Shown here: piece after piece, positions 44,259 to 53,117 of the stretch
How positions within the stretch are numbered: position 1 is the stretch's first letter
How the letters are laid out: each line of letters opens with the position of its first letter
Source: Ectothiorhodospiraceae bacterium
GTDB lineage: Bacteria > Pseudomonadota > Gammaproteobacteria > Nitrococcales > Aquisalimonadaceae
DNA length: 64,000 nt
NCBI GenBank assembly: GCA_020831845.1
Contig: JAFIFV010000075.1
Span: forward strand, 117,708 to 181,707
Direction: 5' to 3'
The notes under the pieces: model-generated
What the model was told of the DNA's origin: nothing
The model's database searches: none
What the model saw: the letters and a program-made list of their open reading frames with translations, nothing else
Position numbers and translations under genes: made by a program

Positions 44259-44472
44259 AGCCCCCTCCGGAAGTGCCGGCAGCGCCGCTGGCCCCTTCGC
44301 GCACGTCGAACACGTGCCGGCGATGCGAACTCACCAGCCGGTCGCGGTCAGGGTCCATGATCGGATCGGCCAGGTAGCCGCGCTCGTAAGGCATGACCCA
44401 GGGCTGGATGGAGGAGCAGCCCGCCAGCAGAGCCAGCGAGAGAAGAACAGCGGTACGCAGCATGACGTTCAT
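44245..44472 (-). CDS. DUF4266 lipoprotein with C-terminal Gly-Cys motif
   Basis: A 75-aa lipoprotein: lipobox LLAGC with Cys19, then the DUF4266 core QPWVMPYERGYLADPIM and a C-terminal glycine tail ending G-G-G-C-G-C-N (Cys72 and Cys74). The tail could bind metal or form a thiol pair reduced by the TlpA protein encoded 4 bases upstream. Its last codons include the GGAGG site and the GTG start for the DUF3570 gene. Too short for most gene callers. Confidence 0.85.
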   Translation of the reverse strand: MNVMLRTAVLLSLALLAGCSSIQPWVMPYERGYLADPIMDPDRDRLVSSHRRHVFDVREGASGAAGTSGGGCGCN

Positions 44473-44476
44473 TGGC

Positions 44477-44977
<501 letters not shown>

Positions 44978-45000
44978 GGATTCCCTCCTTGTCCGTTCCC

Positions 45001-45675
45001 TCAGAAGAACACGCCAAGTCCGGCGGTCAGCTCCAGGTTGTGCGTGAGCCTGCGCTCACCCAGCAGATCGCTCTCGAAAATGTGGTTGCGAAGGTCCACC
45101 CGAAGGCTGAACCAGTCCGTGGGCAGCACGCGCGCGCCCAGGCCCAGCGAGTAAGTGAAGTAGTCTTCATCGGCAATTCGTGTATTGCCGGCACCAATGG
45201 CCAGATAGAGCGCACTGGTGAAGGCACGGCTGCGACCAGGAAACACTTCACCGGGCAGCGCGTTGTAGAGCAGCGAGACGTTGTAGTAGGTGACGGTTTC
45301 CTTCTCGCTCTCGAACAGCGGGATGCCCAGCCGCCGGTAGCTGCGATCACGGATACTGGATTGCGCGTAGGTCCCTTCCAGGAAAAACGACTCGGTCAGG
45401 TGGAAGGCGGCCCGCGCGCCATACACCGGCTCAGTGCCGAAGCTCTGGATACTGAGCACGCCGGCAAACGCGTTGAACTCGAAGTTCTCGGTATCTATAC
45501 GGGGTATGACGACCTCGGGACGCTCGAGCGGGGGCTCGATCACGGCGCCGTCCCGCTGCCGGGGCTCCGGCACCTGGGCATGCGCAGGCGGCATCCCGGC
45601 AGTCAGGAGCACGAGCAGGAGCACACAGACCGGCGCACGCGGCGACAACCGCGAGCGTTTCTCGCTCAAAGCCAT
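45001..45675 (-). CDS. Outer-membrane beta-barrel protein
   Basis: A 224-aa exported protein with a signal ending near AHAQVP and a barrel-like C-terminal part of about eight strands, ending in LELTAGLGVFF with a terminal Phe. Segments such as FNAFAGVLSIQSFGTEPVYG and FFLEGTYAQSS fit the outer-membrane beta-barrel domain found in myxobacterial and gammaproteobacterial clusters. It pairs with the neighbouring barrel at 45697-46449. Confidence 0.8.
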   Translation of the reverse strand: MALSEKRSRLSPRAPVCVLLLVLLTAGMPPAHAQVPEPRQRDGAVIEPPLERPEVVIPRIDTENFEFNAFAGVLSIQSFGTEPVYGARAAFHLTESFFLEGTYAQSSIRDRSYRRLGIPLFESEKETVTYYNVSLLYNALPGEVFPGRSRAFTSALYLAIGAGNTRIADEDYFTYSLGLGARVLPTDWFSLRVDLRNHIFESDLLGERRLTHNLELTAGLGVFF

Positions 45676-45696
45676 TTCATGATGCTCCCTGTCCCC

Positions 45697-46449
45697 CTAG
45701 AAGAAAAAAGCCACGCCGCCCGTCACTTCGCGGAACTCCAGGTTCCGTTCGTCATTCATCAACACCAGGTGTTGTCTCAGATCGGCCCGCAACAGAAAGT
45801 GACGGGACAGATATGCACGGAAGCCGAAGCCTGCGTTCGCGCTGGTACCGCTGAAGGTCTCGTCCGCCACCATCGTGGGCCGGGGAACGTTATCGAAGTG
45901 CCCGATGCCCACGGTAAAAGTGGGCGCTACCCGCCAGCCCGCAAACGGGCTGGAAACCAGGTTCAGGCTGTAGAGCCTGGAACTGGAAAACGTCCCCGGA
46001 ACGTGCGTGATCCCCAATTCCGCGCTCAGGTACTCCCCCAGCCGGTACCCCACCCGAAGCCCTACCGCGGAATCCCGTTCCAGTACCCCGGCGACCGCCC
46101 CCATCTCGAATCGCCTGGCCAGGTAATCCGCTACCAGCACCTCGCCAAAGCTCATCGGAATGCCCGTTTCGCTCAGGGTTTGCTCCATCTGCCCCCGATC
46201 CACCCAACCAATGACTCCGCTCTCACCGCGCACCTTGAACCAATCGGTTCGGCGCTTGAGGATGACCGCCCCGTCGCCGCGCTCGAGCACGTGGTGCACC
46301 GGATAGCCGCGCCCTGGCCCGGTATGCAGTTCCAGAAACGGTTCCGTGACCGTCACCCGGGGAGCGTCCGCGGCATGGGCGGCCAGAGGACACAGCATCA
46401 AGGCACACAGCCCGGCGACGACCCAGCGAACAAGGCGCGATCGCTCCAT
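45697..46449 (-). CDS. SH3-domain outer-membrane beta-barrel protein
   Basis: A 250-aa exported protein: signal ending near AHAADAP, then a bacterial SH3-like domain (about residues 30-90, FLELHTGPGRGYPVHHV and TDWFKVRGESGVIGWV) and an outer-membrane barrel (about 105-250) ending in VAFFF. The SH3 part may bind peptidoglycan while the barrel sits in the outer membrane. It follows the small Cys-rich lipoprotein gene by 3 bases. Confidence 0.82.
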   Translation of the reverse strand: MERSRLVRWVVAGLCALMLCPLAAHAADAPRVTVTEPFLELHTGPGRGYPVHHVLERGDGAVILKRRTDWFKVRGESGVIGWVDRGQMEQTLSETGIPMSFGEVLVADYLARRFEMGAVAGVLERDSAVGLRVGYRLGEYLSAELGITHVPGTFSSSRLYSLNLVSSPFAGWRVAPTFTVGIGHFDNVPRPTMVADETFSGTSANAGFGFRAYLSRHFLLRADLRQHLVLMNDERNLEFREVTGGVAFFF

Positions 46450-46452
46450 CCG

Positions 46453-46959
46453 TCAATATCCGCAGAGACTGACATCCACCGGGGTGCAGACGCCGCAGCT
46501 CTCGCTATTGCTGTCGTCCACCCGGTGGCTGATCCAGTCGCGTATGGCCACGTAGCAGAGATCGTTGCGGTCGGGGAAGATATTTCCCCCGCCATGCGAA
46601 CCGGTAATGCCGAAACTGCCCTGCAACGGTTCCAGCAACAGCTTGCTCTGGTCGGGGTCGTTGAGGTTGGCGAAGCTTCTCGCAGCGAAGTAGTTCGCCA
46701 GCATTTCGGGATCCCCGGCGCTCAGGTTGGGAAAGATCTTGAACCCTCCCCCCGAGCCGGCGCCCTGGTCGTGGCAGCTGCTGGTGGAGCAGCTCACGCC
46801 ACTGATATGGCCATTGAAGATGGGATCGATACAGGCCTGGTAGTCTGCAAAGCACAGCGCCTGACCAGTCATGTCCTGCTCATCGACGCTGACGTCGCGA
46901 CAGGCACCCACGCCCAGCATCACCATCGCCAATACGGCTATCGCCACTCCGTTGCGCAC
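46453..46959 (-). CDS. Small Cys-rich lipoprotein with CX4CH motif
   Basis: A 168-aa protein from GTG 46959 with AAGGAG five bases upstream. The lipobox is GVGAC. It contains CSTSSCH, a CX4CH arrangement instead of the usual CX2CH heme c site, plus further Cys near both ends (CFADYQAC and CGVC). The segment DPDQSKLLLEPLQG with GGGNIF resembles planctomycete-type cytochrome C-terminal repeats. Could bind one heme in an unusual site. It follows the large tri-heme gene by 10 bases. Confidence 0.72.
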   Translation of the reverse strand: MRNGVAIAVLAMVMLGVGACRDVSVDEQDMTGQALCFADYQACIDPIFNGHISGVSCSTSSCHDQGAGSGGGFKIFPNLSAGDPEMLANYFAARSFANLNDPDQSKLLLEPLQGSFGITGSHGGGNIFPDRNDLCYVAIRDWISHRVDDSNSESCGVCTPVDVSLCGY

Positions 46960-46969
46960 GACGACTCCT

Positions 46970-49876
46970 TTACGGGCAATTGTTGGCCGCCGCCGCCGCG
47001 ACGATCCAGTCCAGCAGCAGGTGATAAAGATGGTCGTCGGAGCCAAGCAGCGGATCCACCACCGGGTTGCCGTCCTCATCCAGCACCGGTCCCCCGGAAC
47101 CATCCAGAACCGGAATACCCGGGTGAGGCAGCGGGTCCAGCATGGTGGAGGTGGGGCGCACCAGCAGGTTGCTGAGCTCGGGCTGACAAACGTTGTTGAC
47201 CATGCCGGCGGTGATATTGAAATCGCCTTCGGCATTTCCGGTAAGCACGAAGCGGTTGGGAGTGAAATCCTGGTTGACGTTGCCGAAGTCCGGCAGGCCG
47301 CCCGTGTTGCCGAAAGCCTGGTGACAGGATGCACAATCGGTCAGAAGCTGGGGATGAATACGGCTGACGAAATCGTCCTCGTCCAGGCCGTGGACACGGC
47401 CGCGCACGTTTGCCAGCGTGCGGTCGTCACCATCCCAGGGATCGTTGTAGTACTGCGCACCGACATCGATCCACTCGGCCAGCAACCGTAGCTCGGAGGC
47501 ATTGAGCATGCCGCTGTGATCCACACGTTCAACGCCAAGCTCTGGGTCGAACCCCGGTCCCCGCAAGGTATGCGATGAGCGCATCTGCTGTTCGTACAGC
47601 TTTTCGATCAGGTGGCTGGTACGGGAACTGTTATTGGCGCTGCCCACTTCAACCAGCGGCGGCTCGCGCACTACCACGAGCTGGTTCTGCCGTACCTCCA
47701 GCCGGGGCAGGCCGGTGGCTTCATCGATGACCGGCTTGCCGATCAGCAGGGCATCGTAGGAATTGAGCCGGCCCAGCCCGCTCAATGTGTTGCCGAGATC
47801 CAGGCCGCCCGCGGAGGGCGTATCGGCGTTGTGACAGACGATGCAGGTGTTAGCACCACGGTTTCGCTCCCATATCGGCTGGATATGGTCGGGGTAATTT
47901 ATGATGCCGGCCTCGGGTGCGTGCTCCGGTTCCAGGCCGGCATAATCAATGACTCGGGTGGCATCGGGAGGCCGGTTCGCCAGGGCTTCGTCGGTCCAGA
48001 CGTCCTCGTAGAGGATATCAAGCGCCAGCCGCATGGCATCCGGGTCAATGCGCGTACGGGTTTCCGCCATCGATTCGCGTGCATCGGCGATGAAGTGATC
48101 CACCGCATTTTCCCAGCGCCCGCCGCCAAGCTTGCCTTCGTTCAGGGGCGCTTCGGCACGCCTCGGGGAATGACAGCCGTTACAGGTGCGGGTTTCCCCC
48201 GGGCGAACCTGCAGCCAGTTGGTGTGTGTCTGGAAGGCACGGCCCTCGGCGTCCAGCACGGCCACGCCCAGCGGCATGTCCGCGGGCACTTCGATCCGGA
48301 ACGAACCGTCCGGTTCCACCTGGGCGTAACCGACGATCTCCTGCATCTCGAAATCGGATTCGCCGATCATCGGCATGGAGATTCCCGGCGGCGTCGGCAC
48401 CGCGCGGGTCACGCGAATGAACCGCGCCGGGCGTTCCTCCGCGGTGGTCTGGGCCGGGTCGCGCAACCGCGCCAGATCCGGATCGCCGGAGCCCGTTCTG
48501 GGGATGTGCTCCCCGTCCACCAGGACGCTGTCGCCCATGATGTCCAGGAAATCGGTGTCGTAGACGCTCTTGACGCTGAGCACGCCCATTCCGGTACCGC
48601 CATATCCGTTGGGGGCATTCGCCAGTTCCTGGTTCAGCACCTTGTCGGTAATGATATTGGGCAAGGGGCGCGGAATGACCGCGACAGGATCGGTGAGTAT
48701 CTTGCCGGAGGGCGGCAGCGCCAGCGGCCGTTGGGTCTTCTTGTTCAGGTTGACCATGTAGATCGCGTAGCGTGGCGGCCCTTCGATCTCCTCCACTTCG
48801 CCGGTGAGCGGATTCACCTCGGAATCCGGCTGAAACGGGGTGTAGGCCGCCAGCACGCGGTTCGTTCCATCCCACAACGGGTAGGGCGTGGTAAACCGGC
48901 CTTGCCGGGAAATCTCCCGCCCCAGCGGGATCTGATAGAGCGTTGGCTGGTACTGGCCGCTGCCGGAAGGGTCCACGCCGGGAGCCGGATGATTGGCCTC
49001 CGAGAAATTCTGTACGTCGATGACCACCAGCGCACCGCCCTGATGCGTTCCCTGCAGTGGCATCAGCGAGGAGATGACGCGACCGTCTTCCATCTCCCGC
49101 GGGTGCAGGAAACTGTTGCCGGGACTGAAGGCACCGTAGTGGACGAATACGTTGGTGCCATCCGGGTTGGTAAAGAAGATCGGGAAGTGGTTCCGGTTCG
49201 CCACGTGGTCCCAGCGGGAATACATGATCTCACCGCTCATCAACACGGTGGGGTTGCGGTCGTGACTCTGGTTGAACGAGATCTGGCGGATATCGGTGCC
49301 GTCATGCCCCATGACGTGGAGCACCACCACCCGCTCGCGCTCATATTCATCCCGAAAGGCATAAGGCTCAATGCCCTCGGCCACCATCAGCGCCCTGGAT
49401 TTTTCCTGGCGGTTGGAGGAAAACACGATGCGCCCGTCCGGCAGATAGTGCGGGTCGACGTCGTCTCCGGCGTTCGCGACGTCATCATCGACGATAACGC
49501 GGCGCAGTTCCCCGTTGTCGAAGAGGTATTCCCAGATATTCCAGGTGGGGTCGTCCGGCCCCCGCATGGAGAACAGCAGGCGGCTGGCGTCGTAGGACAC
49601 CTCGGGGTCGGAAACGTCTCCCTCGCCGCGCGTATGAGTGCGGGTGAGATTGATCTTTCTGGCACTGGGAGACGCGGTCTCCAGCATGTAGAGATCGCCA
49701 CCTGGCGCGAACTGGATCGCGTCGGTGGGATTACCGGCGGTCGAAACGTCGCGCTGGGCGAAGACAACGGGAAAGTCGCCCTCCACCACCACGCGCCCGT
49801 CCCGACCGTCCCCATAACAGCCGCTGATCAACACCAGCGGCAGCAAGACACACCCCACGAACCGGAGCTTGTTCAT
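46970..49876 (-). CDS. Tri-CXXCH PD40/hydrazine-synthase-alpha-like lipoprotein
   Basis: A 968-aa lipoprotein (lipobox LISGC) with GGGAG eight bases before ATG 49876. The first part (to about residue 400) looks like a beta-propeller with WD40/PD40 repeats (SYDASRLLFSMRGP, YLPDGRIVFSSNRQ). The C-terminal half has three CXXCH heme-binding motifs: CNGCH, CIVCH and CASCH near residues 565, 678 and 847. The layout recalls the alpha subunit of anammox hydrazine synthase, but related proteins are widespread and its reaction here is unknown. Confidence 0.82.
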   Translation of the reverse strand: MNKLRFVGCVLLPLVLISGCYGDGRDGRVVVEGDFPVVFAQRDVSTAGNPTDAIQFAPGGDLYMLETASPSARKINLTRTHTRGEGDVSDPEVSYDASRLLFSMRGPDDPTWNIWEYLFDNGELRRVIVDDDVANAGDDVDPHYLPDGRIVFSSNRQEKSRALMVAEGIEPYAFRDEYERERVVVLHVMGHDGTDIRQISFNQSHDRNPTVLMSGEIMYSRWDHVANRNHFPIFFTNPDGTNVFVHYGAFSPGNSFLHPREMEDGRVISSLMPLQGTHQGGALVVIDVQNFSEANHPAPGVDPSGSGQYQPTLYQIPLGREISRQGRFTTPYPLWDGTNRVLAAYTPFQPDSEVNPLTGEVEEIEGPPRYAIYMVNLNKKTQRPLALPPSGKILTDPVAVIPRPLPNIITDKVLNQELANAPNGYGGTGMGVLSVKSVYDTDFLDIMGDSVLVDGEHIPRTGSGDPDLARLRDPAQTTAEERPARFIRVTRAVPTPPGISMPMIGESDFEMQEIVGYAQVEPDGSFRIEVPADMPLGVAVLDAEGRAFQTHTNWLQVRPGETRTCNGCHSPRRAEAPLNEGKLGGGRWENAVDHFIADARESMAETRTRIDPDAMRLALDILYEDVWTDEALANRPPDATRVIDYAGLEPEHAPEAGIINYPDHIQPIWERNRGANTCIVCHNADTPSAGGLDLGNTLSGLGRLNSYDALLIGKPVIDEATGLPRLEVRQNQLVVVREPPLVEVGSANNSSRTSHLIEKLYEQQMRSSHTLRGPGFDPELGVERVDHSGMLNASELRLLAEWIDVGAQYYNDPWDGDDRTLANVRGRVHGLDEDDFVSRIHPQLLTDCASCHQAFGNTGGLPDFGNVNQDFTPNRFVLTGNAEGDFNITAGMVNNVCQPELSNLLVRPTSTMLDPLPHPGIPVLDGSGGPVLDEDGNPVVDPLLGSDDHLYHLLLDWIVAAAAANNCP

Positions 49877-50012
49877 CTTCTTATCTCCCTGTGCGCACGA
49901 CGGTTCCCCCCGGAACCCGTACAACCCTGTGCTTATTTCCCTGGCCGGCCTCAGTCAGCGTCCTTCAACGCTCCGATCAGCTTTGCGCGACAATACAACG
50001 CCCACTGATCGA

Positions 50013-51017
50013 TCAATGCTGCTGTTCCAGCCCTGAGGAGAACCTCAGATTCCCATCGCCATCGACAATAACTGCTTCCACGCCGGGCAAACTGTTAACC
50101 AGTTCCACCCCGCGCTCGGCGCCGAGCACGAATACCCCGGTGGAAAGTGCGTCGGTCAGCGTGGCATCCGGCCCGATAATGCTGACGCTCCTCACCCCGC
50201 TGGCTGATTCTCCCGAGCCGGGATCTATGATGTGGTGATAGCGAACGCCGTCTGCCTCGAAATAGCGCTCGTAGTCCCCGGAGGTGGATATCGCCTCGTC
50301 CATCAGCGGCAACTGGGCGACAATCCTGGCCCGGTCGCGCGGATCGCGCACCCCGACCAGCCAGGGACGTCCGCGCCGGTCTCCCACCAGTCGGGTGTCC
50401 CCACCGGCACTGATCTGCGCATGTTCGATACCCCGCGACCGCAGAATCTCGGCGCCGCGCTCCACCGCGTAACCCTTGGCAATGCCCCCAAGATCCACCC
50501 GCACGCCTTCCTGGCGATAAGCGATCGTCCCCCGCTCCGGATCCAACGCCACATGCCGGTAGTCCACACCCTGCAGCGCATCCTCGAGCGCAGCGTGGTC
50601 CGGGCGCACGCCCTCGCGGTAGTCGTACAGGTATCCGACACTGGCGTAGGTAACGTCGAAGGCGCCATCGGTCAGCCGGGAGAATTCCATCGCCCGTGCG
50701 ATCAGCCCCCCCAGTTCATCGCTGATGGGTATCGGCTGCCGCGCGGCGGCTGCGTTGATCCGGGAAAGTTCGCTATCGTCACGGTAGGTGCTCATGCCGG
50801 CGTCGATCCGCCGCATGTCTGCCAGCACCGCCTCGATACCGGCATTGGCCACGGACGGGTCCTCGTGCCACACCTGGAGCTGCACGAGCGTACCCATCAC
50901 GGTAGCGTCGCGATAATGCCATTCGGCACCGGCCACGGCGCAGAAAAACATCAAGAAGGGAAGCATGCTGCCTGAGAACCAAACCGCCGGCAGCCAGCGC
51001 CTGGGAAAGCCGTCCAT
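50013..51017 (-). CDS. apbE: FAD:protein FMN transferase
   Basis: A 334-aa exported ApbE that links FMN covalently to Ser/Thr of target proteins. Motifs are VDLGGIAKGYAVERGAEI, ISAGGDTRLVG, HHIIDPGSG and TDALSTGVFVLG, which bind FAD and Mg. The N-terminal hydrophobic segment (about residues 15-30) is a signal or anchor without an obvious lipobox. It is the first gene of the run and 136 bases upstream of the tri-heme gene. No NqrC/RnfG/FMN-bind gene is in the window, so its target is probably in this cluster, with DUF3570 the best candidate. Confidence 0.93.
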   Translation of the reverse strand: MDGFPRRWLPAVWFSGSMLPFLMFFCAVAGAEWHYRDATVMGTLVQLQVWHEDPSVANAGIEAVLADMRRIDAGMSTYRDDSELSRINAAAARQPIPISDELGGLIARAMEFSRLTDGAFDVTYASVGYLYDYREGVRPDHAALEDALQGVDYRHVALDPERGTIAYRQEGVRVDLGGIAKGYAVERGAEILRSRGIEHAQISAGGDTRLVGDRRGRPWLVGVRDPRDRARIVAQLPLMDEAISTSGDYERYFEADGVRYHHIIDPGSGESASGVRSVSIIGPDATLTDALSTGVFVLGAERGVELVNSLPGVEAVIVDGDGNLRFSSGLEQQH

Positions 51018-51077
51018 AGATAACCCGATATTTTTCTAGTTATGTTAGTAAGATACTCAGCGAAGACTACCCCCGGA

Positions 51078-51213
51078 TCAGCGCCTGGGCAAGTGCTTGG
51101 TGATCCGGGCCAGATCCAGAGGGGGAGTCATCGGGATCTCGGCGGTCACAACCGCCTCCTCGAATCCAACCACGATTAATCCCATCAAGAACGGAACTAC
51201 CTCACACTGTGGG
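51078..51213 (-). pseudogene. Orphan C-terminal coding remnant in divergent promoter region
   Basis: The minus strand encodes about 45 residues including VVGFEEAVVTAEIPMTPPLD before a stop, with no ribosome site and no start except an internal ATG at 51185. It looks like the tail of a lost gene; I cannot name the family. It occupies part of the 282-base interval between divergent apbE and the Big-domain lipoprotein gene. The rest of the interval is AT-richer and probably holds promoters, but no clear boxes were identified. Confidence 0.3.
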
Positions 51214-51299
51214 CGTACCTGTTTGTGTGAAACTAAAAAATGTGTCGCCTTCTCCAGACCTCAGGCGACTGCGCATCATTGTCCACAGGAGCAAGTCCA

Positions 51300-52850
51300 G
51301 TGCGGTTTGACCGGCGTATCTTGGGTGCAAGTCTCGTTCTGTTCGCAGTTGTTTTTCTGGCCGGCTGTTTCAGTAGCGGCAGTAGCGGCGGGGGGGGCGG
51401 AAGCTCCGAACGGTCCGTGACCGAGCTGCGACTGAAACCACAGTTGCAGACGATTCCCATCGGATTCACGCAGCAATTCGAAGTCACCGCTGTGTTTCGC
51501 GACGGAACATCGAGGGACGTGACTGACGAGGCCGGCTGGAGCACCTCGGTACCCGAGGTGGCAGCGGTTGAGGACGATACGCCGGGGGCTGTGACCGGCC
51601 TTGCGGAAGGGCAGACGGGCGTGATCGCCTCATTCTGGGGGGAGACCGCAACAGCACAAATCGAGGTGGTTGAAGCAACACTGGAAAGCGTCGATATCTC
51701 ACCGGCCGACCCGCTGACGCTGGCCATCAATGAAACCGCCTTCTTGACCGCAACCGCGGTATACGACAGCGGCCTGAGCCTGGACGTGACCGATAGCGCG
51801 ATCTGGACATCAGGTAATGACGACCAGGTGAGCGTCGACAATGAGGAATTTCCCGGGCTGGTAACCGGACTGGAGGAGACCGCAGACCCCGTCGAAATCC
51901 GAGCGGAATTCCAGGGGATGAACTCCGCAGCGGTCGAGATCTCGGTGACGGGCGTGACGCTTGACTCAATCTCGTTGACCGCCCCTGCATCAGACATCAG
52001 GCAAGGGACCATCGTCCAGTTCTCCGCTCAAGCCACGTTCGATGATGAGTCCACCAGCGACGTCACGGACCAGGTCATCTGGAGCGCCGAACCGGCGGAG
52101 GTGCTGGAGATCAGGAACACCCCAGGCTTTCAGGGCAAGGCCGCCGCGCAGCAAACCGGCACTGCCAGGGTTACAGCAACCATGGGCGAGCGAACAGACT
52201 TCGTGGACGTCACTGTGTTCGCGGATTCGGTGGCACCGCGCAGACTCAATCTCACGGCTTTGCCAAACGTGGTGGTCAACGGCCAGAACACCACGCTGCG
52301 GGCCGAAGTCTCCGCCAACGACCCGGATGTTACAGTGGAAGATAGTCTGGTGCGATTCACGCTGATCGGCGGCGACCTCGACCTCGGTTCCAACACTGAA
52401 GTGGAGACCATCGACGGTGTCGCCGAGATTGAGGCACAGGCCAATGCCGGCAGTCTGGATGCTCCGACGCTGGCGCTGGTCTTCGCCGAGATTGAGGGAA
52501 CACTGGCCCAAGGCTTCGCGTGGGTAATGGTGGTACCGGGTCTGGCGGACGCCTTACTCACGACCTATGCCGAGGAAGATGGGAACTACGTCTTCCGGGC
52601 CGCCAATCAGTCGAATCGCCCGCTGGAATTAACGGGTGGACAGATAGGGGACGGAGGCACAGTCTCAGGCCCTCAAATAGGAATGGTACTGCAGACGGGG
52701 GATCGTCTAGTCATTGCGGTTCCGAAGGAACCCACCGGTGATCAGAATGGATGGGGGATGGATGACCCAGCGAACCGCGTGGTGATATTGAGCTTCCGAG
52801 ATCAACAGAGCGGGGAGCTATTCGACGTCACCATTACCGCCGACGATTGA
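51300..52850 (+). CDS. Lipoprotein with tandem bacterial Ig-like (Big2) domains
   Basis: A 516-aa surface or periplasmic lipoprotein from GTG 51300 (GGAG eight bases upstream). After a signal with lipobox FLAGC is a Gly/Ser linker. At least three Ig-like repeats follow, about 80-90 residues each, marked by the pattern rDVTDEAGW/lDVTDSAIW/sDVTDQVIW. A fourth, distinct Ig-like region is next, then a C-terminal domain. Proteins of this type act as adhesins or structural tethers. Transcribed opposite to apbE; a strong hairpin ends the gene. Confidence 0.85.
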   Translation: MRFDRRILGASLVLFAVVFLAGCFSSGSSGGGGGSSERSVTELRLKPQLQTIPIGFTQQFEVTAVFRDGTSRDVTDEAGWSTSVPEVAAVEDDTPGAVTGLAEGQTGVIASFWGETATAQIEVVEATLESVDISPADPLTLAINETAFLTATAVYDSGLSLDVTDSAIWTSGNDDQVSVDNEEFPGLVTGLEETADPVEIRAEFQGMNSAAVEISVTGVTLDSISLTAPASDIRQGTIVQFSAQATFDDESTSDVTDQVIWSAEPAEVLEIRNTPGFQGKAAAQQTGTARVTATMGERTDFVDVTVFADSVAPRRLNLTALPNVVVNGQNTTLRAEVSANDPDVTVEDSLVRFTLIGGDLDLGSNTEVETIDGVAEIEAQANAGSLDAPTLALVFAEIEGTLAQGFAWVMVVPGLADALLTTYAEEDGNYVFRAANQSNRPLELTGGQIGDGGTVSGPQIGMVLQTGDRLVIAVPKEPTGDQNGWGMDDPANRVVILSFRDQQSGELFDVTITADD

Positions 52851-52917
52851 GCACTGCTCCGCAGCCAGTCTCGGCGGAACCGGGGCTTACGGTGGTTACT
52901 CGCGCCAACCGTACTCT

Positions 52918-52967
52918 CCAGAATAACAAAGCCCGCGCCCTTATGGGCGCGGGCTTTGTTATTCTGG
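52918..52967. terminator. 23-bp perfect hairpin, probable bidirectional terminator
   Basis: CCAGAATAACAAAGCCCGCG-type arms (52918-52940 and 52945-52967) pair perfectly over 23 bp around a TTAT loop. The descending arm has TTTGTTATT, giving a U-rich end on both strands. It lies 67 bases after the Big-domain gene and 150 before the subtilase. Confidence 0.8.
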
Positions 52968-53117
52968 TTCACTGCGGCTTTGCATAAAGCGGAGGGAATC
53001 GTTGCACCAACCGGCCCCACCGGGTCCGGATCAAGCTTCTATAATGGTCGGTGACCGGTTACGGTGGACCATTCAGCGGGTTTTTCGCCGTGGCTTTTTC
53101 TTCCATCGGGGACATCA

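Noticed and set aside
47612..50008. 798-codon plus-strand open frame opposite the tri-heme lipoprotein gene
   Set aside because: Composition rich in His, Gly and Arg and no domain; the minus-strand gene has a signal, a lipobox and three heme motifs, so the plus frame is a shadow.
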